52,357 nucleotides of DNA, taken from the NCBI GenBank assembly GCA_031281575.1, contig JAITFD010000016.1, positions 1 through 52,357 on the forward strand, in the 5' to 3' direction. The position numbers and the translations under genes are program-made. This document shows positions 22,622-31,954 of the stretch, one piece after another (positions within the stretch are counted from its first letter, which is position 1; each line of letters starts with the position of its first letter). This DNA is from Mycoplasmataceae bacterium (lineage in GTDB: Bacteria; Bacillota_I; Bacilli_A; Mycoplasmatales; Mycoplasmoidaceae). Under the pieces are notes generated by a model. That model was not told the origin of the DNA. It saw nothing but the letters and a program-made list of their open reading frames with translations, and did not search any database.

Positions 22622-22674
22622 ATAAAATTAGTTTGCCAAATAATCTGATTCAATACTGCGCATAAGTAAATCAT
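22603..22674 (-). CDS. Candidate leader peptide of the CM-aroA-aroC-aroK/pheA operon
   Basis: A 23-residue ORF beginning MIYLCAVLNQIIW, with aromatic residues Y3, W13, F17 and W19. Its ATG is 8 bases after a TATAAT, so the transcript would be leaderless with this ORF first. Its stop lies 16 bases past the chorismate mutase ATG in another frame, so translation of the two would be coupled. Its position mirrors the aromatic-rich ORF on the other side of the divergent promoter. The length is short and it could be chance. Confidence 0.45.
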   Translation of the reverse strand: MIYLCAVLNQIIWQTNFIWQKTP

Positions 22675-22682
22675 TATTTATC

Positions 22683-22710
22683 ATTATATAGCATGATGAT
22701 TAACAATCAA
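22683..22710 (-). promoter_or_regulatory. Promoter of the minus-strand aromatic operon
   Basis: On the minus strand TTGATT (22710-22705) and TATAAT (22688-22683) are 16 bases apart. The expected transcript start is at or within a few bases of the leader ORF ATG (22674). Confidence 0.6.
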
Positions 22711-22737
22711 AAAAATAAACAAAACAAATAATTACTA

Positions 22738-22743
22738 TATAAT
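22738..22743 (+). promoter_or_regulatory. -10 box of the aroB operon
   Basis: TATAAT, 9 bases before the ATG of the aromatic-rich leader ORF and about 120 bases before aroB. No good -35 is seen. Confidence 0.6.
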
Positions 22744-22752
22744 ATTATTAAT

Positions 22753-22845
22753 ATGATTTATTATAAATCATCAAACATCAAAATTAATTATTATTGTTCG
22801 CTATTTTTTTCGCGGTTTAGTTCAACTTGGTCACTAATAAACTAA
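22753..22845 (+). CDS. Aromatic-rich candidate leader peptide of the aroB operon
   Basis: A 30-residue ORF beginning MIYYKSSNIKINYYC. Eight of 30 residues are aromatic: Y3, Y4, Y13, Y14, F18, F19, F22 and W26. Its ATG is 9 bases after TATAAT and its stop 17 bases before the aroB ATG. The composition is like that of pheL/trpL leader peptides, whose ribosome stalling reports amino acid shortage. Its last ten codons overlap a 9-bp stem. No U-run follows that stem, so control may act on aroB translation rather than by transcription termination. Confidence 0.55.
   Translation: MIYYKSSNIKINYYCSLFFSRFSSTWSLIN
22754..22770. repeat. 17-bp palindrome, candidate operator
   Basis: TGATTTAT and ATAAATCA around a single T, at the expected transcript start of the aroB operon. 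It overlaps the first codons of the leader ORF. It may be a repressor site for the divergent operons or a chance AT palindrome. Confidence 0.35.
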
Positions 22846-22848
22846 CCG
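22813..22848 (+). promoter_or_regulatory. Stem-loop across the leader ORF end, before aroB
   Basis: CGGTT(T)AGTT pairs with AACTAACCG: nine base pairs with one bulged T and a 17-base loop. The right arm contains the leader stop codon. The stem ends 14 bases before the aroB ATG. It could link leader translation to aroB initiation. Confidence 0.45.
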
Positions 22849-22862
22849 AGTTAAATTTAAAA

Positions 22863-23987
22863 ATGCCGATTCAAAATTTCATCATAAATAAACAACCCAT
22901 CGTCATTCAAAACCATCTTTTGAAACATTGTGGGAACTATTTAAATAAATATTTTAATCCACAAATCCATCAAAAAGTTGTGATTATTACCGATCAAAAT
23001 ATTGCAATTGAAACACCCTGATTGCGACAATTATTACCAAATCTTGAAGGATATACAATTAAAATTATCGTTTTACATCCAGGCGAAAAAACAAAAAATT
23101 TAAAAACATATACCCAAATTGCCGAACGCATTTTGCGTTTTAAAATTACACGTAATGATTTTTTAATTGCATTAGGTGGGGGTGTAATTGGCGATTTAAC
23201 TGGTTTTCTTGCCGGAACATTATTACGTGGCATTGATTTTGTTCAGATTCCCACAACATTACTTGCCCAAATTGACAGTTCGGTTGGAGGAAAAACGGCA
23301 ATTAATAGCCAATATGGCAAAAATTTAATTGGTACTTTTAAACGTCCATCATTAGTCTTAATTGACCCAAATTCTTTATCAACACTTGATCAAAGAAATA
23401 TTAAAAACGGTTATATTGAAGCAATTAAAATCGCTTTAATTAGTGATCGAAAATTATTTGATTGATGTGATCAAAATTATCAAAAAATTATTCACCTTGA
23501 ACCAAAAACGATTACATATTTAATCGCCGCATGCATTAAGCACAAATTAAAAATCGTTAAACACGATCCGGAAGAAAAGAAAGGGATTCGTCAAGTCTTA
23601 AATCTCGGCCATACATTTGGTCATGTTTATGAAGTATTGGCTGATTATAATCCACGGTTAATTCTTCACGGCGAAGCCGTTGGAATCGGAATTATCCAAG
23701 CAATGATTCTCAGCAATCAACTGGGTTATTTAAACGATGAAGAATTAAAACTTGTTCTTGCCCATTTTAATCGCTTAAAAATGATTAATTTTTCAACAAT
23801 AAAACATTGAAAAAATTATCGCAAAATTAAAAATTTCTCATCGTATTTAATTCGTTTAATGCGCACTGATAAAAAAGCGACAAACAGCATTAACTTAGTT
23901 TTAAATAAAGCGATTGGTAAAAGTATTTTTGTTAAGGATGTTAAACCAAACGCAATTAAAAAAATGATTAAAAAAAATAATGTCTAA
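22863..23987 (+). CDS. aroB: 3-dehydroquinate synthase
   Basis: 374 residues, converts DAHP to 3-dehydroquinate with NAD and a divalent metal. The ATG at 22863 is chosen over an in-frame TTG at 22827. NAD-binding motifs are VVIITDQNI, LHPGEKTKN and ALGGGVIGDLTGFLAGT. Next come PTTLLAQIDSSVGGKTAIN, GYIEAIKIALI (metal Glu), NLGHTFGH and LHGEAVGIG (metal His residues), all intact. It is the first enzyme gene of the plus operon. The next gene starts eight bases before its end. Confidence 0.96.
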
Positions 23988-25167
23988 TTGAGATAAAAAC
24001 AGTTGAACCAAGGCAGGAGTGATTATGCAACTGCCAAAATATGAAGACGAAAAATTACTCAACAAGATTCAAACACAATTAGCAAACTCACCAGAACTAA
24101 TTGATTATGAAAGCATTGTTGAATTAAAAAAGCACCTCGCAGCATTAAATCAAAATGAATCTTTTTTAATTATTGGCGGACCATGTGCTGAGGACATCGT
24201 TTTTAATTCTGATTACATCAAAAAAACGATCGAAACAATTATTACGTTAAGTAAAAATATCAGTCAACAAACACAACACGAAGTGATCTATGGGGGAAGA
24301 ATCGGTGGCCAATTTGCCAAACCACGTACCGAACAATATGAAACAATTGGCAATCAAACATTACCGGTTTATAAAGGCGATATGATTAATCATATTGATT
24401 TTACCGTTACGGCACGAACACCAAAACCAGAATTGATGATCGATGGTTATACAACATCGTCAAAAACAATCAAATTAGGAAAAAAGCTTGATCCGAAATT
24501 TTATTTTACACACGAAGCACTTTTAATTCACTATGAAGAGCCGCAAATTAAAACTAAAGGCAGTGAACATTATTTATCATCAACACATATTCCGTGAATT
24601 GGCGAACGCACCCGCAATGCTGATTCAGCACACGTTGAATTCTTACGCGGCATTATTAACCCAGTGGGGATTAAATGTAGCGAAACGACAAAAGTTGAAG
24701 AATTAATTAACATTATTCGCAAACTTAATCCGGATAATTTACCAGGAAAAATCCTATTAATTATTCGGATGGGTAAAAAAATTGCTGAGCATTTGCCCAA
24801 GATGATTGATGGAATTAAACAGGCAAATTTAAATGTTATCTATATCTGTGATCCATGCCACGCAAACATTCAAAAACTATTAGACGGAACCAAAATTCGT
24901 TATTTCACTGATATTGAACAAGAAGTGAAAGCTTTTCTTCAGATTTGTTTAGAACATCATGTTCACCCGGGCGGAATTCATGCGGAATTATGTGGAATTG
25001 AAACTACCGAATGCATTGGTTTAAATGTTGAAATTGATCATGTTAAAAATAAATATTTAACTAAATGCGATCCGAATATGAATAAAACTCAAGCATTAGC
25101 GTTAGCAAAAATTTGAGCAGATACATATAATGAAGAAAGGAAAAAATATGAAAATATTAATTCTTAA
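23980..25167 (+). CDS. DAHP synthase, class II (plant-like)
   Basis: 395 residues; catalyses the first shikimate step, PEP plus erythrose-4-phosphate to DAHP. The true start is the ATG at 23980 overlapping the aroB stop: it gives [21 protein letters not shown], which matches the W..-S-W and Q-x-P-x-Y-x-D start of class II enzymes and needs two UGA-Trp codons. Later motifs are GGPCAED (metal Cys), [53 protein letters not shown] and [12 protein letters not shown]. It is shorter than the typical 440-470 residues. The overlap with aroQ is 20 bases. Class II enzymes in mollicutes are unexpected. Confidence 0.95.
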
Positions 25168-25576
25168 TGGACCAAATTTAAACCTCCTTGGTGTTCGCGA
25201 ACCAGCGGTTTATGGTAACGAAACATTGCATGATATTGAAGAAAAATGTTTAGCAAAAGCCCAATCATTAAATTGAACAATTACCTGAAAACAGTCCAAT
25301 CATGAAGGTGAACTTGTTGAATTAATTCAACAAGCATTAAATAATTACGATGCAATCATTATCAATCCAGCTGCTTTTACCCATACTTCGGTCGCGATTC
25401 TTGATGCATTAAAAACTGTCAACATTCCCACGGTTGAAGTGCATTTATCGAATGTTTTTAAACGCGAAGAATTTCGTCATCATTCATATGTTAGTCTTGT
25501 CGCAATTGGCGTAATTTCTGGTTTTGGATCCGCGGGATATTTGCTGGCACTAGAATATTTAAATTTAAAAAAATAA
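25148..25576 (+). CDS. aroQ: 3-dehydroquinate dehydratase, type II
   Basis: 142 residues, the normal size for the dodecameric type II enzyme that dehydrates 3-dehydroquinate. It shows [20 protein letters not shown] with the catalytic Tyr and lid Arg, [26 protein letters not shown] with the catalytic His, and [25 protein letters not shown] lies upstream. The start lies 20 bases inside the DAHP synthase gene and the stop overlaps the aroE ATG by one base. Confidence 0.96.
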
Positions 25577-26394
25577 TGGCTAAACTTTGCGTCATTGGAC
25601 CACTGGATATTGGCCAATATAGTAAATCGCCACTAATCCACACATTTTTATTAAAACAAGCAAAAATTAAAGGCAAATATTTAGCGATCGGCTCCACAAA
25701 TTTGCCAACAACAATCAAGCAATTAATTCACCAAAAATATCATGGTTTTAATTTAACGATTCCTCATAAAATCGCCATTCTTCCGTGCTTAAATAAAATT
25801 GATCATGCTGCACAAAAAATCGGTGCGGTAAATACAGTTAAAATAATTGATGGAAAATTATTTGGTTACAATACTGATGCATCAGGAGCGGTGGCATATT
25901 TGGCTGATAAAATAAATATTAAAAAGATTAAACATCCATTAATTATCGGCGCAGGTGGTGCTGCACGAGCATTAATTTATGGATTAAAATATATCCAAAA
26001 AATTAATGATATAACCATCCTTAATCGTACCGATAAAAAAGCCCAATTATTAGCCAAAGAATTTAAAATTAAGTGTTGCAAATGAGCAAAGCGAAATGCA
26101 TTAAATAAATACGATCTAATTATTAATGCAACTGCTGCCGGTATGCACAATCGTGAACCGCTAGATATTAATTTAGCAAACGCCGACAAAAAAGCCGTTA
26201 TTTATGATGTTGTTTATGCACCTTTACTTACGCCTTTTTTGCAACAAGCAAAAAAATATCATTTACAAACTGTTGATGGCTTAGGGATGTTAATTTATCA
26301 GGCAATTACCGCTTTTAACATTTGGTTTGATACGAACCTAAAAATGTCAAAAAAACTATATATCACTGTCAAAAACGCGAAAAACAAGGCATAG
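25576..26394 (+). CDS. aroE: Shikimate dehydrogenase
   Basis: 272 residues, NADPH-dependent reduction of 3-dehydroshikimate. Substrate residues are seen in QYSKSPLIH, NLTIPHK (catalytic Lys), GAVNTV and GYNTDASG (catalytic Asp). The nucleotide-binding domain has IIGAGGAARAL near residue 120, ILNRT (NADP-type Arg) and INATAAGM. The C-terminus has DGLGMLIYQA with the conserved Gln. It is the last gene of the aroB operon; surface-protein genes follow after 57 bases. Confidence 0.95.
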
Positions 26395-26424
26395 GAAGTC
26401 GGCAAGTGAGAAAATAAATCCATT

Positions 26425-26445
26425 GACATATATAATATATATGTC
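26425..26445. repeat. 21-bp palindrome at the promoter of the surface operon
   Basis: GACATATATA and TATATATGTC around one A, spanning a TATAAT at 26431-26436. It lies 6 bases before the ATG at 26452. It may be an operator for the surface-protein operon, or a terminator of the aroE transcript. Confidence 0.45.
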
Positions 26446-26451
26446 CGTATT

Positions 26452-28317
26452 ATGAGTTTCAAATCACACGTCACAATCATTACATCGGTCTTAACAGGAA
26501 TTTTCTTAGTTTGTGGTGCGGGATTCTTTTTTATCAATTCTAACAAGAGTGTCTGAACGGAAGCAATTAGTTTATCAGAGATTGATCCAGAAGGATTAGA
26601 ACCAAATTTTTCACTATATGCGAATGTTCAAAATAAACGCAATGTTAAGTTTGAAGAAATCAGTACTTTGTCATATGAAAAAAATACTTATCAATTAGTC
26701 GTTGATTTTCTGAAACCAATTGTGCCAATTGTTGAAGAAAAAAATATTACGATCTGGGTAACACCGGCCGATAATAATCCTGACTATACAACATTAGATC
26801 CCCATGAAGTAAATATCGCCGTAACTGGTTGTGATTTTTCCGATGCAGAAAATAATCGTTTAAAATATAAAATCTTACCGGGATCATCACTTAATTTTAA
26901 TGTGCCAATTATCGTTAATGATGAATTAAAAGATATTAATGCATTAGCAGGTACGCCATTAATTGACGAAATTACTAATCAACATTTTCAATATATTAAA
27001 TCCGAAAACAACCCGGATTTAATTTGAAATAACGAAGAAGGAGACGCAGGGATCATTACCAGTGATGACGAATTCCGTTATAAAGTTCTAAATTTATTGC
27101 GGAAAAATATTGATCAAAATATTGGCTTTGATGATTATACAATCGCGATCGCATATGATCAAATTGATCGTGCTAGTAATAGTCAACCAGTAACAATTCA
27201 AGGACCAAACGGTGTATTAAACTATTTTGATAAGTATGACATTCCGGTTAACATTATCGCCAATCCTGAATCAACATTAATTACCGGCGAAGTCGCTTTT
27301 AGTATTCCGGTTAATATTGAATGACAAAAATTTGACGTCAAAAATATTACTAATGCCATTATTGCCGATCAAACAATTGATGCACTGGTTAATGATGTAA
27401 ATAATGTCACAGCAAATGAAATTACCGCAGCACATGAAAGTTCCGAATTCAAAAAAAACATTTTAGCATCATTACGGAAAGTTTCTTCTAACGTGATGTT
27501 AACTGATTTCTATATTACATCAACTGCTGCTGCTGGAAATTTTAATGTTTCTGGTTTTTATAAAAATGTCGTTGCAACAGTTCATGCTGCGCAAAACAAT
27601 ACAACAATTCAAGGTCAATGTACATTCAATCTCCGTTTTAAAGTCCACGAACAAACAATCACTTATGATTATTCAGCACAATATCCAATTAATTACAATT
27701 TAGGCAATGGCGAAACATTTAATATTCAAGGTCATGCATCAGTTCGGGTAACACTAACTAATTTAGAAGTTAAATTTAAATGAAGCGTGCCAAAAAACTT
27801 TGTCAGCAATAATCATCAGTATAAACTGATGGATTTATATAACGATAATTACATTAGTGATTTTAGCATTAAATTTGGCGCAAATTCCCGTGTTTATACT
27901 GACGTTGATGGAATGGCGGAAATGGCTGGGCAAAAAGATGAAACAACACCATTAGCATCATTCGGTGAAGTTTCACCGATTGACAAAAAGAATAATAAAT
28001 ATTATTTTGGTTACAACCGAAACGGATCAATGATCGTTAGTACACGTGAATTCCAATCAGTGACACCAGCATCAGCACCACTTGCGACACAACCATCAAT
28101 TTGATTTACGGCAGCTGATTCTGGAACCATTACTTGAAACACTTTTTGAGAAAGTATTATCGTTACCATTGATGCAAACAACATTTTAACTTCAGCAATT
28201 CCAACAACTAAAGCAATTAAATTTTATGTTTCATCAACCGATAATAACAAAAACTTCTACTTTAGTAATGTAACTACCCAAACAAAATTTAATGTAAAAA
28301 CAGGAGGCGCAGCATAA
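26452..28317 (+). CDS. Surface protein, 621 residues, N-terminal anchor
   Basis: Residues about 7-29 form one hydrophobic segment (VTIITSVLTGIFLVCGAGFFF); the rest is hydrophilic, so most should be extracellular. No lipobox Cys is well placed. The body contains recurring units in which a helix (DDEFRYKVLNLLRKN near 205; SSEFKKNILASLRKV near 335) is followed by alternating strands (DFYITSTAA, DDYTIAIAY). This resembles units in the neighbouring gene and the opposite-strand operon. No known domain is recognised. TATAAT lies 15 bases before ATG. The next gene starts one base after the stop. Likely a structural or adhesive surface component. Confidence 0.75.
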
Positions 28318-28318
28318 G

Positions 28319-30265
28319 ATGGAACAAATGCAAATTAATCAACTTAATAAACCACGGATCGGTGTCATTGCGTGAATTTTTATTGTAATCAAATGAATGA
28401 TTTTAATCGTTTGTGCCTTAGGATCATTTGGTTTATGTTTTGCAACATGATTATTAAATTCAATTCAATTTCAAACTTCCCAACAAATCGATAGCCGTTA
28501 TGTGCTTGATGAATGAACATACGAACACACAAGCGATGATTTAAACTTTAATGTTGATGTTTATCAAAATGAAAATAAACGCTATGCATTAATCGAAAAT
28601 AATCCAATTGAAATTATTGAACAAAATCGTTTCTTATTCGAGCAATACTTCAATACCCGAATTCAACAAAACTATCAAACATTTGATTACATCAACGGAA
28701 TCTTAATTGAAAATAGTGGTGTCGGATTTAATACCCAAATTTTTGATATCAAATATCAATTTGATGCATTAAAATTATTTGATGAAGAACCATACGTTAT
28801 TAATGTTGTTGCCAACGAAAACAATCTTTTTGTCGAAACAAGTAATATTAGTTTATATTTTTATGGATTTGTTAATGTGGTAAAAAAAGATTTAGTTGAT
28901 TTGAATATTTTAAATTACCAATTATTTGATTTGACTTTTTATTTTAAAACCGAAACACCAAGCCTGGTTTCAATGACCGATATTAAAAACTATGTAAATT
29001 ACGAATATCCAAATGCTGGTAATTCACCTTTTGTTGTGTTAAAGGAAAAGATCGTTACCCAAATTAATCTCGCAACTGGTATTATTGTTACGCCTGATGA
29101 AATTAATTTTAGCATTAATACTGATGGAATCCGGAACTTTGATTTTTCTTATAAACATTTAGTTAGTGCAACCGTATCACCAAACAACAATATCCTTACG
29201 AATAAAGTAATTAATAGTGCAACGATTTTGTTTTATGCCCAAGCAATTTTTGCGCTACCAGACTTAGGTTTTTTAACTTATGAACCAGAACAAATTAGTT
29301 TTCTAACCCTTGATAATAAAGCGATTTCTGTCCAAGAATATCAATCAATTATTGCCAACAATTCAAAGATTAAAAACAGCGTGTTAGCGTTAATTCAAAA
29401 TGAGTTGCGACCAAATTTTACTAGCAGTGATTTCACAATTCAAGTGCGATCATTAACTGGTGGTGATTATGTTGAAAATTATAACTTAAGCAATGTTAAA
29501 CGTTACCGTTATCGGGTTAATCCAACAACAACTGGAGCAGCAAAAGTTGGAGGGTCTTTTGATTTTTACTGCGATTTCATCGGTATTCAACCATTAATTG
29601 AAGTTGTAACAAATTTTAATTACGGAATGAGTTGAAGCGGCAAATTATGACACGAAGGATATGATACATTTGTTGGTGTTTTCCCAAGTTATGGTAGTTG
29701 AGATATTGGTTTAGAAGGACTCGACTTAATTTTCCGCTATAACGAAATGAAGTTATATTTATTGGATTATGAGGTTGAATATACACCATTCCAATTACGT
29801 GATCTTGGGATTTGCGATAATACTGACGGTAGCACCGTTCCTTATTTCCAAGCATACGGTAACTCATATATTGCCTTGGGACAAAATGATTATTTAAACA
29901 ATGATTTTTCAATGTTTACTTGATTCGGTGCACCTGGTCCAACCGTTACATTAGCCGAACGTGATAAAATTTATTTGGGGGAAGATTTGGAAAATAAAAA
30001 TTGGATTGTTGACGGATCACGTAGTCATGATTTTCACTTGCGTTTAGAAAATCTTTGGAATACATTCAAAATTAAAAAGGTATTTAATACCGCAAATAAA
30101 AAAGACGAATTGCAAGTCTTCAAAACCGATCAAACTGTGCGTTGAACATTTGCCCAAAATTCACGATGAGGAACAAAATATTATCATTATGGATTTACGA
30201 CAAGTTGTCCCCAAGGATCATGACCATTTAAAAGCGCGAAATGCGAGCTTAATTATTTATACTAA
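28319..30265 (+). CDS. Surface protein, 648 residues, N-terminal anchor
   Basis: One membrane segment at about residues 14-46 (VIAWIFIVIKWMILIVCALGS and following) precedes a long hydrophilic region. It contains helix-strand units like those in the preceding gene, e.g. ENNPIEIIEQNRFLFEQYF and NSKIKNSVLALIQNEL followed by SSDFTIQVRS. The last third is rich in Trp, Tyr and Gly (YGMSWSGKLWHEGYD, SYGSWDIGLEG, GTKYYHYGF) and may be a separate carbohydrate-binding-like or beta-rich domain. No enzyme motif is seen. Its stop overlaps the ATG of the small polytopic protein by one base, so the three genes form one operon. Confidence 0.75.
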
Positions 30266-30861
30266 TGGAAAAAACTAAAAAACTAACCAGTCGAAGTGAA
30301 TATCACTTAATATGCATCAGAATCGGTTTTGCTTGGGCATTTTTTATTTTAGCTTTATTGTGACGAAACACTACCCCTTGATTACACTTTAGCTTTGTCA
30401 TATCACAAATTGAAATTTTGCCGTTTGCCTTTGCATTAATCCAAATTGGATTAGAAATTGGTTGGTTGTTTAGTTTGATTTTTTTATATCGATCAGTGAT
30501 AATTAAAAACTACGAGATTCAATTTAAACGAATAAAATTAGTTACGATCATGTTAACCCTTATGATTGTCTTTGGTTTTATCTTATTCATTTATACCATT
30601 ACCGAGGCCGGCTTATCGGTTGTGGCAAATTATACGGAATTAATTCCCCCAACCGTTAATGTTATTTTAGCTAATACGCCATTCGCTTACGTTATGGCAA
30701 TCTTTTATTGGGGTGTATTTTCATTCTTCGTTGTTTCGACTTATTATATTCATAATACCGCTAAAAAAGCCAACTTCTGATTGGCGGTTAATCGCTATCA
30801 TGCCAAAATCCAAAAGAAATACCGCAAAGCAAAAAAGATCGTAATTCGCGGGCAATATTAA
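30265..30861 (+). CDS. Small polytopic membrane protein, 198 residues
   Basis: Four hydrophobic segments are visible (about residues 18-36, 48-73, 91-115 and 146-168), with a basic C-terminal tail (KIQKKYRKAKKIV) that should be cytoplasmic. No family is recognised. It is translationally coupled to the 648-residue surface protein and ends the plus-strand surface operon, three bases from the end of the convergent minus-strand operon. It may help export or anchor the two surface proteins; that is inferred from position only. Confidence 0.7.
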
Positions 30862-30863
30862 GC

Positions 30864-31952
30864 TTATACCGCAACTGTATATTTAAAATCAACGTAATCA
30901 ATATTCGCATTGGTAAATGTTAATAAAGAATTAAAACGGGGGATTCGTGCACGAATTAATTTATTCGTAAGATCAATGCTAACAACTTCAATTTGATTTG
31001 CGACATAACCAATAATGGCATCTTGCGCAGCGACCGAGATTGCTGTCATATTTGGGTTAATTGTTGCGGCAAAATTATTTGCCTTTAATAATGTTTTGGC
31101 ATTATTAACATTAATAATTGATCCCGCCGGAAAAGTCAAAAATGCCGTTGTCGTAACATTTTGACGGAAAAATGCTTTTGCATCAGTTGGGCCAGTCGCA
31201 CTATTAAAGTTATGACGGGCAGCAGTTACAGTAATATTTTTTGCTCCAGTATATTTTAATGAATTTGGTTGAGCCGATACAGTTGTCGTAAATACTTGAG
31301 CGATTTGATCTCATTGTAACGGTGAAAAAGCAACTTCATTTACATCTAATCCACCGGTAATTGATGAAGTATCGTTACCAAATTTGTTATAAAATTTGAT
31401 CGCAAAATCTAATCCATTATATTCATATAATAATTGATAATTTCAATAAACGTTATCAAGGTTAAAACTGGTTTTAAGAAAGATTTGATCTAAAATGGTT
31501 AAATTGGGATTAACATAATAAGACAATGTAACTGAACCAGTAAAGGTAATTCCACTCGCTCATGGTTTAGTTGTTAGAACAAAAAAGTTCAATCCTGGTA
31601 ATGGGGCAGAAATTCCATTTAAATTCGCCGCCCCAGTACCGATTGCTGCTGTTGCATCCAACAATTCAATTTCGTTAATGTAATTAGTACTTGGTGATGT
31701 TTTTAATTTGTTGGCAATCAAACGCGGCAACATGCCTTGAATCACATCCGCGGATGGTAAATATTTATAATAATTTATTTTATTTAAGCAATTTGTGTTA
31801 TCGTCTTCAAAATTAAATAAACCTGGACTTAAGGGACTAGCAAATTGACGCGTTTGGACAACACTACTCCAAGGAATTATCGCCACAAAAATTGATGTTG
31901 CCCCACCCATAACTAATATTCATTTGGATCATTTAACTCATCACTTATTCAT
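30864..31952 (-). CDS. Surface protein, 362 residues
   Basis: The start at 31952 reads MNKWWVKWSKWILVMGGATSIFVAIIPW; five of the Trp are UGA codons, then comes one membrane helix. The extracellular part contains the PSADVIQGMLPRLIANKL unit, also seen as PSADAIL and PSAEVIL in the upstream protein. Later strands include TVTAARHNF-type segments and an unusual C-terminus FKYTVAV. The start codon is 2 bases after the stop of the 1161-residue gene. Last gene of the minus-strand surface operon. Function unknown. Confidence 0.75.
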
Positions 31953-31954
31953 CG

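Noticed and set aside
22690-22862. T-box or other riboswitch before aroB (also checked before thrS and serS)
   Set aside because: No T-box core sequence or specifier-loop architecture is seen; the spacers are too short and serS appears leaderless.
22827-22862. Earlier TTG start for aroB at 22827
   Set aside because: The added 12 residues do not resemble the family, lie within the leader ORF and stem-loop, and ATG at 22863 gives the usual N-terminus.
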